Source: Rhodospirillales bacterium | GTDB lineage: Bacteria; Pseudomonadota; Alphaproteobacteria; Micavibrionales; Micavibrionaceae | Direction: 5' to 3' | Assembly: GCA_023898765.1 (NCBI GenBank) | Contig: CP060238.1 | Location: 930,001 to 994,000 of the forward strand | DNA length: 64,000 bases | Shown here: in pieces, positions 51,199 to 59,190 of the stretch | How positions within the stretch are numbered: the first letter of the stretch is position 1 | How the letters are laid out: each line of letters begins with the position of its first letter | The notes under the pieces: model-generated | Told to the model about the DNA's origin: nothing | Databases searched by the model: none | What the model saw: the letters and a program-made list of their open reading frames with translations, nothing else | Made by a program: the position numbers and the translations under genes

Positions 51199-52056
51199 AT
51201 GAACAAGCGTAGACAGATTTATGAAGGCAAGGCCAAAATCATTTATGAAGGGCCGGAAGCCGGGACTTTAATCCAGTATTTCAAGGACGATGCAACAGCG
51301 TTCAACGGCAAGAAATTTGCGCAGATCGCAGGGAAAGGGGTCCTGAACAACCGGATATCTTCCCATATTATGACCAAACTGGAAGGGATGGGGATACCGA
51401 CCCACTTTCTCAAAGCGCTGAACATGCGTGAGCAGCTTGTACGGGAAGTGGAGATTATTCCATTGGAAGTTGTTGTGCGGAATGTGGCGACCGGTTCCCT
51501 GACCAAGCGTCTGGGACTTAAGGAAGGGACAATATTGCCGCAGCCATTGATTGAGTTTTTCTATAAAAAAGACGAACTGGACGATCCGATGGTCAGCGAA
51601 AACCACATTGTCACGCTGGGGTGGGCCGATCCCTATGAACTGGAAGAGATCATCGGGCAGGCTTTCCGCGTGAACGATTTTTTAAGCGGCCTGTTTTCGG
51701 CCATCGGCCTGAAGCTTGTCGATTTCAAGCTCGAATTCGGCCGGCTCTGGGGCGAGAATGACGAGCTTTATATTATTTTGGCTGACGAAATTTCGCCCGA
51801 TAACTGCCGTCTCTGGGATGAAAAAACAGGAGAAAAACTGGACAAGGACCGTTTTCGTCAGGATATAGGGGACCTTGTGGAAGGCTATCAGGAAATCGCA
51901 AAACGACTCGGCCTGATTCCGCAAACGGGGATTATCGAAGACGGCGCCGTGAACGAAAAAATCATGGAAGATTTGGGGATGATTGAAAACGAACTTGCGG
52001 CGGAGCGGAAACTGCGCTCGGTTAAAGCGTCTTCATCAAAACCGCGAAAAGCCTAG
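51199..52056 (+). CDS. purC: SAICAR synthetase PurC
   Basis: Phosphoribosylaminoimidazole-succinocarboxamide synthase, 285 residues, step eight of purine synthesis. It begins RRQIYEGKAKIIYEGPEAGTLI and contains FKDDATAFNGKK, PLEVVVRNVATGSLTKRLG and the signature DEISPDNCRLWDE. A 30-residue Lys/Ser-rich tail is beyond the usual length of about 255. It converges on nadK with a 4-base overlap of stops. Confidence 0.97.
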   Translation: MNKRRQIYEGKAKIIYEGPEAGTLIQYFKDDATAFNGKKFAQIAGKGVLNNRISSHIMTKLEGMGIPTHFLKALNMREQLVREVEIIPLEVVVRNVATGSLTKRLGLKEGTILPQPLIEFFYKKDELDDPMVSENHIVTLGWADPYELEEIIGQAFRVNDFLSGLFSAIGLKLVDFKLEFGRLWGENDELYIILADEISPDNCRLWDEKTGEKLDKDRFRQDIGDLVEGYQEIAKRLGLIPQTGIIEDGAVNEKIMEDLGMIENELAAERKLRSVKASSSKPRKA

Positions 52057-52841
52057 GGCAAGAACTGTTCTTTTAGAATGCGTTCTTCAAGGTGCTGATC
52101 CGGATCGAACAGGAGTGTGCAGCGAATCTCTCTTGACTGGTGCATGCTGACGGTCCTGATGTTTCGGAATTCTGTGGAGTCTGCGGTTACGCTGACGGGT
52201 CTTTTGTCGGGTTCCAGAATATCAAACTTTACATTGGCATGGTGTGGCAAAAGCGCGCCGCGCCAGCGGCGGGGGCGAAAGGCGCTGATCGGCGTGAGGG
52301 CCATGACATTGGCGCCCAGCGGCAAAATCGGACCGTCCGCCGACAGGTTGTAGGCCGTGCTTCCGGCCGGCGTCGAAAGCAGGATGCCATCGCAAACCAG
52401 CTTGGGAATGCGTTCGACATCATCAACCGAAATTTTTATTTTTGCCGTCTGGCGGGTCTGGCGGAGAAGGGATACTTCGTTAAAGGCCAGCGCTTCTTTT
52501 AAGTCACCTTCCTGATCGGTTGCGCACATGCGTAAAGGATGAATATCGACGCGGCTTGCGTTCGAAAGCCGCTCATGAAGGTCGTCCGGCGCGTACGGGT
52601 TCATCAAAAAACCGACCGAGCCGAAATTCATTCCGAAAACGGGTTTGCCTGTATCGTATGTTTTGTGAAGCGCCTCAAGCATCGTGCCGTCTCCTCCCAG
52701 GACAACGACCGTGTCGGATTCTTCCAGAGAGCAGCCACCATATTTTTTTTCAAGCTGTTTGCGGGCGGCCTGCGCCTCTTTTGTTTGCGCGGCGAAGAAC
52801 GTGATTTTCGGCAGGGCGTTCATGCTCTTTTTTTCGCCCAT
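52053..52841 (-). CDS. nadK: NAD kinase
   Basis: Makes NADP+ from NAD+, 262 residues. The GGDGTML motif near residue 49, MNFGSVGFLMN, AFNEVSLLRQ and DGILLSTPAGSTAYNLSADGP define the family. MNALPKI at residue 7 (52823) is an alternative start that reduces the overlap with pyrE from 22 to 4 bases. Placing NADP synthesis in the same genome region as the transhydrogenase is coincidental as far as I can see. Confidence 0.95.
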   Translation of the reverse strand: MGEKKSMNALPKITFFAAQTKEAQAARKQLEKKYGGCSLEESDTVVVLGGDGTMLEALHKTYDTGKPVFGMNFGSVGFLMNPYAPDDLHERLSNASRVDIHPLRMCATDQEGDLKEALAFNEVSLLRQTRQTAKIKISVDDVERIPKLVCDGILLSTPAGSTAYNLSADGPILPLGANVMALTPISAFRPRRWRGALLPHHANVKFDILEPDKRPVSVTADSTEFRNIRTVSMHQSREIRCTLLFDPDQHLEERILKEQFLP

Positions 52842-53470
52842 TCTTCGGAGTTGCCCAGATAAAGTTCAACAGAGTTGAGGGTGGCAGGGTCAAAATAATT
52901 TTCTTTTTTGGCCACGCTTAAAACATCCCACCAGTTGGCCAGATTATGAAGGGTCAGCCCCATTTCTTCATTTTCTTTTATAACTTCCGGACGGATGCCG
53001 TAATCGAAGACAACAAAGAAATTTTCGACGATCGTTCCCGCATTGCGCAGGGCATCGACAAAAACCTGTTTGCTGGCGCCGAAATTTTGCAAGTCTTCCA
53101 CCAGAAGGACGCGCGGGTGGCTCCCTTCTTCAAGATGCCCTTCAATCTGGCTCATGCGGCCATGGCCTTTGGCTTTTTTGCGCACGTAAATCATGGGCTT
53201 GTTCAGGCGTTCCGCGATAAAAGCGCCATAAGGAATGCCGGCCGTTTCGGCCCCTGCCACGATATCAATATCAAGGTCTTTTAACAGGCTGCTCCCAAAA
53301 TCCATGAGACGGGAGCGCGCATCGGGGAAAGAAAGCAGGCGGCGGCAGTCAATATAGACAGGGCCGACATTTCCCGAAGCGTACCGAAAGGGTTCCTCCG
53401 CGTTAAACAGGACCGATTTTGTGTCCAGCAGGATTTTGGCAGACTCGGCGGCAATCTGTTTTTTATCCAT
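52820..53470 (-). CDS. pyrE: Orotate phosphoribosyltransferase
   Basis: 216 residues; transfers phosphoribose to orotate in pyrimidine synthesis. AGAETAGIPYGAFIAERL and the PRPP-binding segment VLLVEDLQNFGAS are recognisable, with MIYVRKKAKGHG carrying the catalytic lysines. The PRPP loop (EDLQNFG) departs from the usual DD-x-x-T form, as in related alphaproteobacterial enzymes. It overlaps nadK and is likely co-transcribed with it. Confidence 0.93.
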   Translation of the reverse strand: MDKKQIAAESAKILLDTKSVLFNAEEPFRYASGNVGPVYIDCRRLLSFPDARSRLMDFGSSLLKDLDIDIVAGAETAGIPYGAFIAERLNKPMIYVRKKAKGHGRMSQIEGHLEEGSHPRVLLVEDLQNFGASKQVFVDALRNAGTIVENFFVVFDYGIRPEVIKENEEMGLTLHNLANWWDVLSVAKKENYFDPATLNSVELYLGNSEEWAKKRA

Positions 53471-53488
53471 TATCTTTCTCCGTAAGTT

Positions 53489-53527
53489 TTTACCACACTA
53501 CATGGAGAACACAGAGGCTTCCACAAA
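53489..53527 (+). repeat. Degenerate ACCACAGAG-type repeat
   Basis: TTTTACCACACTACATGGAG followed by AACACAGAGGCTTCC. It lies in the gap upstream of pyrE and resembles the copies in the dcw cluster. Confidence 0.4.
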
Positions 53528-53606
53528 GAAAATATTTGACATAACTATAAAATCGTGGTTTTCTGTCCATGATTGACTGTAGCGGAATGCATAAAAGGGG
53601 TAGGTC

Positions 53607-53981
53607 ATGGGTAACGAGGGAACTGTTTACGAGGGCATTTTGGTTTCTCTTTTTATGGATAGAGCTGAAATAGACAAGCTGGAAAAAGTTACAGAAGCTT
53701 ATTTGGGTTCTCCCTGTTCACCAGCGGATGTAAACGAGGCTATCAACAGTGTAATGAGAGATTTTCATTCGGACGCTACACGTATTGGTGTCAGGATTAC
53801 CGCGCCAACAGATGCTAATCCCAAGATTGCCAAATTGCCTGAAATGCTTGTGAAACAATTTAATCAACAGCCGGGCGTTCAGGTAACGTTAGGCGATACG
53901 GTTCGATTTCTTGGTGTGTCTCAAGAGAGCGGTGAACTAACAGTAGATTGTATTCTGGCGAAACTGGTGCCTACTGGCTGA
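53607..53981 (+). CDS. Hypothetical protein
   Basis: 124 residues, AT-richer than its neighbours. GGGGTAGGTC before the ATG may act as ribosome-binding site. No signal peptide, membrane span or known motif is visible; the second half (QPGVQVTLGDTVRFLGVSQE) looks like beta structure. It ends 11 bases inside the convergent S24 regulator gene. It marks the left edge of the phage-related region but I cannot assign it to phage or host. Confidence 0.65.
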   Translation: MGNEGTVYEGILVSLFMDRAEIDKLEKVTEAYLGSPCSPADVNEAINSVMRDFHSDATRIGVRITAPTDANPKIAKLPEMLVKQFNQQPGVQVTLGDTVRFLGVSQESGELTVDCILAKLVPTG

Positions 53982-54627
53982 CCCAGATCACGCGGCCGAA
54001 CCAGTCTATTTCATCCGTGGAGAGCGCGCAGTCTTCGTGGGCGGGGTTCAGGGATTTAAGCTCAAACCGTTTGCTTGTTTTGCGGCGTAATTCCTTTACC
54101 ATGACCTCGCCTTCAACGGTTCTCACCACAATCCTGTCGCCGCGCCGCAAGGGGGCGTTCGGGGAGATCACCAGAATATCTCCTTTGCGGTAAAGCGGGG
54201 CCATTGAATCGCCGCTGACCTCCAGCGCATAAATATGTTTGCCGCTGTTCGTATCAAATTCGGGAAAGCGCACTTCGTCCCATGCGTCTCCGGCCGGCAG
54301 GCCGTCTTCATCGAAATAACCTTTACGGCCGGCCTGTGCAAGGCCGATCACGGGAATCGCATTGAAAGGCTCCGGACCTGCTTTTTCAAGATGATCCTCG
54401 CTGTCGACGAGGGACAGAAAATCCGACATCGTGGCGCCGGTGGCGAGCAAAATACGCGAGATGCTTTCGGTCGAAGGCCATCTGGGCTTGCCGTCCGGGC
54501 TGATCCGTTTGCTCTTGTTAAAAGAGGTTGCATCAAGGCCCGATTGCTTGGCCAGACCGGAGGGGGAATAACCGAAACTGTCTGCCAGGCGGTCAATCGC
54601 GCGCCATATGTTTTCGTGGGTCAGCAT
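53971..54627 (-). CDS. S24-family transcriptional repressor (phage CI/LexA-like)
   Basis: 218 residues. An N-terminal helix-turn-helix (about residues 5-60, with YSPSGLAKQSGLDATSFNK) is joined to a S24 peptidase domain. The self-cleavage site is probably Ala99-Gly100 (LAQAG), the nucleophile Ser141 (VSGDSMAPL) and the general base Lys178 (VMVKEL), all intact. Such repressors cleave themselves on contact with RecA filaments and derepress phage genes. It is divergent from the phage-like genes starting at 54870, as a prophage repressor would be, although alphaproteobacterial chromosomes also carry stand-alone members. Confidence 0.92.
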   Translation of the reverse strand: MLTHENIWRAIDRLADSFGYSPSGLAKQSGLDATSFNKSKRISPDGKPRWPSTESISRILLATGATMSDFLSLVDSEDHLEKAGPEPFNAIPVIGLAQAGRKGYFDEDGLPAGDAWDEVRFPEFDTNSGKHIYALEVSGDSMAPLYRKGDILVISPNAPLRRGDRIVVRTVEGEVMVKELRRKTSKRFELKSLNPAHEDCALSTDEIDWFGRVIWVSQ

Positions 54628-54671
54628 CTCGTCATTTCCATTTATCTTTGCACATCGTTATTCGTCGCTCA

Positions 54672-54687
54672 TGTACGGATTTGTACA
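54672..54687. promoter_or_regulatory. Candidate repressor operator TGTAC-N6-GTACA
   Basis: TGTAC at 54672-54676 and GTACA at 54683-54687 form a perfect inverted repeat, 45 bases upstream of the S24 repressor start. It could be the binding site of that repressor on its own promoter. Confidence 0.45.
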
Positions 54688-54792
54688 CTTCGCTTCTCAT
54701 GCCTTGTGCAAAAATAAAGCGAAATGACGACCTTTTTATAGGCTTACATTCCTACGCCCGTCTGTAAATAAGAAAAAATTCCTATTTTTTTC

Positions 54793-54821
54793 TTGACTCT
54801 GGATTTTAACTCTAGCATAAA
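54793..54821 (+). promoter_or_regulatory. Candidate promoter of the phage-like operon
   Basis: TTGACT at 54793-54798 and CATAAA at 54816-54821, 17 bases apart, lie 48 bases before the first phage-like gene, in an AT-rich stretch. Confidence 0.45.
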
Positions 54822-54869
54822 GGAGAACATAAAGGGAACAAATTTATCTAAAAACAGGAACCTCCAAAA

Positions 54870-55331
54870 ATGAATCAACAGGACAAGGACACGCTTTCTT
54901 CGCAAGCGGATCAGGAAACCACCCCGTTTGAAAGCGCCGCCGAGGCGTGGTTCTGGTTTATCCAGGCACAGGCCGCCCGCAATGACGGGGCGCGGTTTAC
55001 CGCCGGTATGGGGCTTGTGATACGTCCTTGCGAGCCGTCCGATATTTTGAACGTTTTAAACCGGCTTCACCGCAGCCGCAGGCTTTTGATGGACCATCTG
55101 ATGGTGCTGCGTCATTACGGACGCCGCCAGATGGTTCCGGATCCGCGCCGCGTAAAGGAAGTGCGCGCCTATCATCTATGGCAGGAAGCCCTGGAACGTA
55201 TCGAGCCGATTCTGGTTCGCAAGGGCATTGTGCGCGCCAAAACGCTCTGCGCCCCTCATCCCAATAAATTCTGGTCGCACGGCGCAACGGTTTATCAAGG
55301 GGGGCATTATCAGGAAAGGATGGAAATATGA
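54870..55331 (+). CDS. Hypothetical protein, first gene of the phage-like operon
   Basis: 153 residues, basic and mainly helical. Distinctive blocks are ESAAEAWFWFIQAQAARNDG and HRSRRLLMDHLMVLRHYGRR. No motif of known function is visible. It overlaps the next gene by 4 bases, which assigns it to the phage-like operon. A small terminase or DNA-binding role would fit position and charge but is only a guess. Confidence 0.75.
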   Translation: MNQQDKDTLSSQADQETTPFESAAEAWFWFIQAQAARNDGARFTAGMGLVIRPCEPSDILNVLNRLHRSRRLLMDHLMVLRHYGRRQMVPDPRRVKEVRAYHLWQEALERIEPILVRKGIVRAKTLCAPHPNKFWSHGATVYQGGHYQERMEI

Positions 55332-55735
55332 GCAGTCTGTCGGAAGAGGGTGTTTCGCAAAAAGCATGGGTTGTCTTTAGCGGGCAAACAGAATTTTTAT
55401 GGCTTAAATTTTTACGGCCCGGCTTTCGTCATTGCTATGTCCTTTTAAATGACGGAGAGCGCTGGAGCAGTGTGGACCCGCTTTCACATTTTACGGAGGT
55501 GGCCATTCACCACCACGTCCCGCCGGATTTCGATTTGCCTGCATGGCTTGAATCGAGGGGGCTGAAGCCTGTTTTTGCGCCTCTCCGGCGGCCCCTTAAA
55601 AAACCGGCGCCGCTTATGCTTTTTACCTGCGTGGAGGCCGTAAAACGGATTTTGGGTATTCACCGGCGCTTCATTCTGACGCCGTGGCAACTTTACAAAT
55701 ATTTAGAAAAAGGAGATTCATCATGGGCAGCATAA
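55328..55735 (+). CDS. Hypothetical phage-like protein with conserved Cys/His
   Basis: 135 residues. RPGFRHCYVLLNDGERWSSVDP at about residue 30-50 and FTCVEAVKRILGIHRRF near 98-114 place two Cys and several His in positions that recall small papain-like (NlpC/P60-type) folds, but no catalytic triad can be asserted. Coupled to the gene before it by a 4-base overlap; the following gene begins inside its 3' end. Confidence 0.7.
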   Translation: MSSLSEEGVSQKAWVVFSGQTEFLWLKFLRPGFRHCYVLLNDGERWSSVDPLSHFTEVAIHHHVPPDFDLPAWLESRGLKPVFAPLRRPLKKPAPLMLFTCVEAVKRILGIHRRFILTPWQLYKYLEKGDSSWAA

Positions 55736-55998
55736 GCAAGCCACCCAAGGCCCCAAGGGCCGTACAAACTTCCGTCGTCTATGTACCGCAGGCCGTCGCG
55801 GCGCCGGAAACAACGTCCGTATCGGCGGTGGAAAACACACAGGCAGAGCCAAGCGAAGAAGAGCAGCGCACGGAATTGCGCCGCAAGAATCTTTTGCGCC
55901 GAAATCGTGGAAAACTTGGAACAATCCTGACCGGTTTTCGCGGGGTGCTTGGGCGGGTTAACGAGTCCGGTCATCAAAAAACATTGCTGGGAGAATAA
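55723..55998 (+). CDS. Hypothetical small phage-like protein
   Basis: 91 residues from ATG 55723 with AAAAGGAG upstream; the frame runs back to 55684. A Val/Ala/Pro-rich low-complexity first half is followed by a charged helix (SEEEQRTELRRKNLLRRNRG). The C-terminal half (GKLGTILTGFRGVLG to KTLLGE) resembles the short proteins often found just before podovirus portal genes. It overlaps the previous gene by 13 bases. Confidence 0.7.
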   Translation: MGSISKPPKAPRAVQTSVVYVPQAVAAPETTSVSAVENTQAEPSEEEQRTELRRKNLLRRNRGKLGTILTGFRGVLGRVNESGHQKTLLGE

Positions 55999-56000
55999 AA

Positions 56001-57533
56001 ATGGATATGGCACAAATTTCACAAATCCGGACGGAAGATCAGGATTTCAGCGCTCTGATAGAGCGGTTTCGCCGCGCAAAAACCCGCCGTGACGGATGGG
56101 AGAGCCACTGGCAGGAATGTTACGATTATGCTTTGCCCCAGCGCGGCGATTTTACGCATATTCAGCGTCCGGGGAATAGCAGAACGGATCGTCTTTACGA
56201 TGGCACGGCTCTGGATGCGGTCGATCAACTGGCCGCCAGTCTGCTCGGGAATTTGACACCGCCCTGGACACAGTGGTTCGGGTTTAAACCCGGTCCCGAC
56301 TTAAACGCAGAGGAAGCCGAAGCGCTTGCCCCTGTTCTGGAAGAAGCGGCAAAAACCATTCAGGCGCATTTCGACCGTTCCAATTTTAGTGTCGAGATTC
56401 ATCAATGCTATCTGGATCTTGTTGTCGGCGGCACCGCGACACTCTATCTGGAAGAAGCCGCGCCGGGGGCTTTTTCAGCCTTTAAGTTCACGGCCATTCC
56501 TTTAAGCGATGTTGTGCTGGAAGAGGGGAAAAACGGTTTTCTGGACGGGTCTTTTCGTCAGCTTTCCCTGACGCTGGATCAGCTTCGCGCGCGGTATCCG
56601 GCCGCGGAACTGCCACTGGATATTTTGCGCGAGGGCGAAAAAGATCCTCAGGCGCGTTTCGATGTGCTGGAGAGTATTTTGCCGGATGAGGGCGCTTATA
56701 ATTATACCGCCCTTCTTATGGAGAAAGGCAGCCCCTATCTTCTGGGAACAGGCCGCTTTTCAGGTTCCCCGGTTATTTCGTTCCGCTGGATGAAATCTCC
56801 GGGCGAGATTTACGGACGTTCGCCGGTTATGAAGACTCTGCCGGATATCAAAACGGCCAACAAGGTCGTGGAACTGATTCTTAAAAACGCATCTATTGCG
56901 GCCACCGGTATCTGGCAGGCGGACGATGACGGCGTTTTGAATCCTGCCAATATCGAACTGGTGCCGGGCGCAATTATTCCCAAGGCTGTTGGGTCTGACG
57001 GCCTCAAGCCCCTGGATATGCCGGGACGTTTCGACGTGTCGCAACTGGTGCTGGAAGATCTGCGCGCACGGATTCGCCACGCGCTATTGACCGATAAACT
57101 CGGAAATATTTCTGGCCCGAGAATGAGCGCAACGGAAGTTCTGGAACGCTCTTCCGAGATGGCCCTTCTTTTGGGGGCGACGTACGGGCGTTTGCAATCG
57201 GAGCTTCTTACGCCGCTTATCCGGCGCGCTTTTTCCATTTTGCGCCGGCGGGGCGAAATTCCGGATATTATTCTGGACGGGCGTTACGTCGAGCTTGACT
57301 ATCGTGCGCCGCTTGCACGGGCGCAGGGGTTGCGGAGTATTCAAAACACCCTCACATGGATTGATTCTGTGATTTCTATGGGGCCCGAGGCGTTGGTATC
57401 TGTCGATTTGCCGCGTGCAGCCCGCTTTTTAGGCGATGCGCTGGGTGTGCCGAGCGATTTGATCCGTAAGGAGCTTTCCGCTTCCCCTGTTATTCCACCT
57501 GTTACCGAAGAGGAGTTAGAAAATGTTATTTAG
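56001..57533 (+). CDS. Phage portal (head-to-tail connector) protein
   Basis: 510 residues, of the podovirus head-tail connecting family. It shows WQECYDYALPQRGDF near residue 35, LYDGTALDAVDQLAASLLGNLTPP, WFGFKP, DLVVGGTATLYLEE, then SFRWMKSPGEIYGRSPVM and MSATEVLERSSEM, the conserved order of T7-like portals. The portal ring forms the DNA gate at one capsid vertex. The start lies 3 bases after the preceding gene and the end overlaps the next gene by 11 bases. Confidence 0.93.
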   Translation: MDMAQISQIRTEDQDFSALIERFRRAKTRRDGWESHWQECYDYALPQRGDFTHIQRPGNSRTDRLYDGTALDAVDQLAASLLGNLTPPWTQWFGFKPGPDLNAEEAEALAPVLEEAAKTIQAHFDRSNFSVEIHQCYLDLVVGGTATLYLEEAAPGAFSAFKFTAIPLSDVVLEEGKNGFLDGSFRQLSLTLDQLRARYPAAELPLDILREGEKDPQARFDVLESILPDEGAYNYTALLMEKGSPYLLGTGRFSGSPVISFRWMKSPGEIYGRSPVMKTLPDIKTANKVVELILKNASIAATGIWQADDDGVLNPANIELVPGAIIPKAVGSDGLKPLDMPGRFDVSQLVLEDLRARIRHALLTDKLGNISGPRMSATEVLERSSEMALLLGATYGRLQSELLTPLIRRAFSILRRRGEIPDIILDGRYVELDYRAPLARAQGLRSIQNTLTWIDSVISMGPEALVSVDLPRAARFLGDALGVPSDLIRKELSASPVIPPVTEEELENVI

Positions 57534-57798
57534 ATCGAAACTTCCCATGCAGGAAGCTGAAAAAAGCATGGTTTATACCCATCAGATTTCCTGCATGGAA
57601 CAAAAAGAAATCGAGAGATCTTTCGCACGCCTGTTTTCAAGCGAAGACGGGAAAAAAGTCCTGGCATGGCTTCAGGTCATGACGTTTCAGCGGGTTCAGG
57701 GGGCAGGCACCCCGGAGGATCAGCTTCGTTACATGGAAGGTCAACGTGCGATGGTCGCAACAATTTTAAGGCTCATTGATCGTGGGCGTAAAGGTTAA
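57523..57798 (+). CDS. Bbp19-like phage protein
   Basis: 91 residues. SFARLFSSEDGKKVLAWLQ and EGQRAMVATILRLIDRG fit the pattern of small Bbp19-type proteins found between portal and scaffold genes of podoviruses: a phenylalanine-rich start, G-x-x-VL, and GQR before a C-terminal helix. Function is unknown. ATG at 57523 lies within the portal gene end. Confidence 0.7.
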   Translation: MLFRSKLPMQEAEKSMVYTHQISCMEQKEIERSFARLFSSEDGKKVLAWLQVMTFQRVQGAGTPEDQLRYMEGQRAMVATILRLIDRGRKG

Positions 57799-57821
57799 TT
57801 TCAAAAAAGGAGAATGTAAAA

Positions 57822-58460
57822 ATGACCGAGAATTTTTTAGAAAACAATGTGCCGGACAAGTTCAAGGACCCGGAGACGGGAGAGATACGTACGGAGGCGC
57901 TTGTAAAATCTTATGGCGAGCTTGAGAAAAAGCTTTCCGGTATGCCCAGTGCGCCTAAAACGCCGGAGGACTACAAAGTGGATTGCTCTCACGGCCTTTT
58001 TGAACCGGACGTGAACATTAATAAAGCGCTTCACGAAAAAGGTTTTACGCAGGATCAGGTCCAGTTTGTTTATGACCTGGCCGCAGAAACAATGGTGCCG
58101 ATGATTATTGATATGTCTGCGGATTATCAGGCGGATCGCGAGCTGGAAAAGCTGGTGGATAAATTCGGCGGCGAAGAAAAATGGAAAGAAGTCTCTCACC
58201 AGCTTCTGATTTTTGGGAAAAAGAACCTGCCCGAAGATGTACTGGATACGCTTGCCAGTTCCTATGAAGGAGTCATGGCGCTTTTCCGTATGATGAAGGG
58301 GGAGGAGCCTTCTATTTCAACGGGGGCGGATGCGGCTTCCGGCGGGGAAGGAGAGCTGGAGTTGCAGGCTATGATGCGCGATCCGAAATACTGGCGCGAT
58401 CAGGACCCGTCCTTTATTAAAAAAGTGACCGAAGGCTTCCAGAAAGTTTACGGGAACTAG
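57822..58460 (+). CDS. Phage scaffold-like (capsid assembly) protein
   Basis: 212 residues, acidic and helical, with VPDKFKDPETGEIRTEALVKSYGELEKKL at the start (given here in part as PDKFKDPETGEIRTEALVKS), a segment PKTPEDYKVDC, and a C-terminal QDPSFIKKVTEGFQKVYG helix. These are hallmarks of podovirus scaffold proteins that guide capsid assembly, located between portal and capsid genes as here. AAAAGGAGAATG supplies the ribosome-binding site. Confidence 0.8.
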   Translation: MTENFLENNVPDKFKDPETGEIRTEALVKSYGELEKKLSGMPSAPKTPEDYKVDCSHGLFEPDVNINKALHEKGFTQDQVQFVYDLAAETMVPMIIDMSADYQADRELEKLVDKFGGEEKWKEVSHQLLIFGKKNLPEDVLDTLASSYEGVMALFRMMKGEEPSISTGADAASGGEGELELQAMMRDPKYWRDQDPSFIKKVTEGFQKVYGN

Positions 58461-58470
58461 GGCACATATT

Positions 58471-58601
58471 GTCACCCCCGCGATCCGGCGTAGCCGGATA
58501 CATACGGCGGGGGTCCAGAAATGAAGAGAGCAGCAAGGCTGCTCTCGCATGTGGATCCCCTTTGTGCAAACGCCGCTTGCGCGGCGTGCCAAGGGGATGA
58601 C
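58471..58601. repeat. Bipartite palindromic repeat after the scaffold gene
   Basis: Ends are GTCACCCCCG and GGGGATGAC. The left hairpin pairs ACCCCCG with CGGGGGT around ATCCGGCGTAGCCGGAT; the right one pairs ATCCCC with GGGGAT around ACGCCGCTTGCGCGGCGT. A third hairpin (GAGAGCAGC/GCTGCTCTC) joins them. It lies in the 160 bases between the scaffold gene and the antisense PilZ gene. Confidence 0.8.
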
Positions 58602-58619
58602 GTTTTTTTTATAGGATTT

Positions 58620-59003
58620 TTAGGCCTGTGACGCCGCAAATTCCTGCGCGATGTAATCGTCTACCACCTGTTGGAATTGGTTCGCGATTTTTCGGGTCAG
58701 GGGATCAAACTGGATGGCAAACTTGTCTTTGGCTTTGCGGATAACTTTTCCGTGGTGCTGGACAGAGACAATCCTTTCCGAAAGTTTGAACTTCAGCGTG
58801 ATGCTCTTGTTTTCATCCATGCCGAAAAGCTTATCGTTTCCGGTCAGCAGGACTCCGCCGTCGCTCCAGTCCTCGATGGGATAGGTTTTGCCGTCCAGAA
58901 CGCCGACGCAGCTGTCCACTTTGCGGCGCGGGGACTTCCGCCGGTTTTTATCTTCGTCACTGGTTATTTTAAGGCGCATAAAGTTCACTATATGAGAAAG
59001 CAT
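58620..59003 (-). CDS. PilZ domain protein
   Basis: 127 residues from ATG 59003; alternatives are ATG at 58979 and an upstream frame to 59051. The c-di-GMP-binding arginine motif is RKSPRRK and the second motif is DWSDGG (D-x-S-x-x-G, residues 45-50), so ligand binding is likely. No other domain is present. The gene stands alone, antisense, between scaffold and capsid genes of the phage-like module, and follows a palindromic repeat. It is probably a host-type regulator inserted there. A separate c-di-GMP enzyme lies at 42405-43625. Confidence 0.88.
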   Translation of the reverse strand: MLSHIVNFMRLKITSDEDKNRRKSPRRKVDSCVGVLDGKTYPIEDWSDGGVLLTGNDKLFGMDENKSITLKFKLSERIVSVQHHGKVIRKAKDKFAIQFDPLTRKIANQFQQVVDDYIAQEFAASQA

Positions 59004-59099
59004 GTTTCGCGACAATCCTGTTAACAATTTTAAGTATTTCCATATAATCACACATTAACCGTTTTTTCAAACGTTTATTCTTTTTTCTGAATTATTTTC

Positions 59100-59128
59100 T
59101 TGACAATCAAGGAATTTATTCCTATAAA
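59100..59128 (+). promoter_or_regulatory. Strong promoter upstream of the capsid gene
   Basis: TTGACA (59100-59105), 17 bases, TATAAA (59123-59128): a near-ideal housekeeping promoter. The spacer holds GGAATTTATTCC (59111-59122), a perfect 12-base palindrome that could be an operator. It drives the capsid gene about 195 bases downstream. Confidence 0.75.
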
Positions 59129-59141
59129 AAGAATATCAACA

Positions 59142-59190
59142 CCCGAATTGCGTCTTGTGACTTAAGGCAAAGACCTGTTCGGGTTTTTTA
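59142..59190 (+). terminator. Hairpin with T-run in the capsid leader
   Basis: ACCCGAA, a loop of about 28 bases, TTCGGGT, then a T-run, starting some 10 bases after the expected transcription start. As it lies before the capsid gene it would act as an attenuator or produce a short RNA. A second small hairpin (GCCCTTTCGGGC) lies near 59227-59238. Confidence 0.5.
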
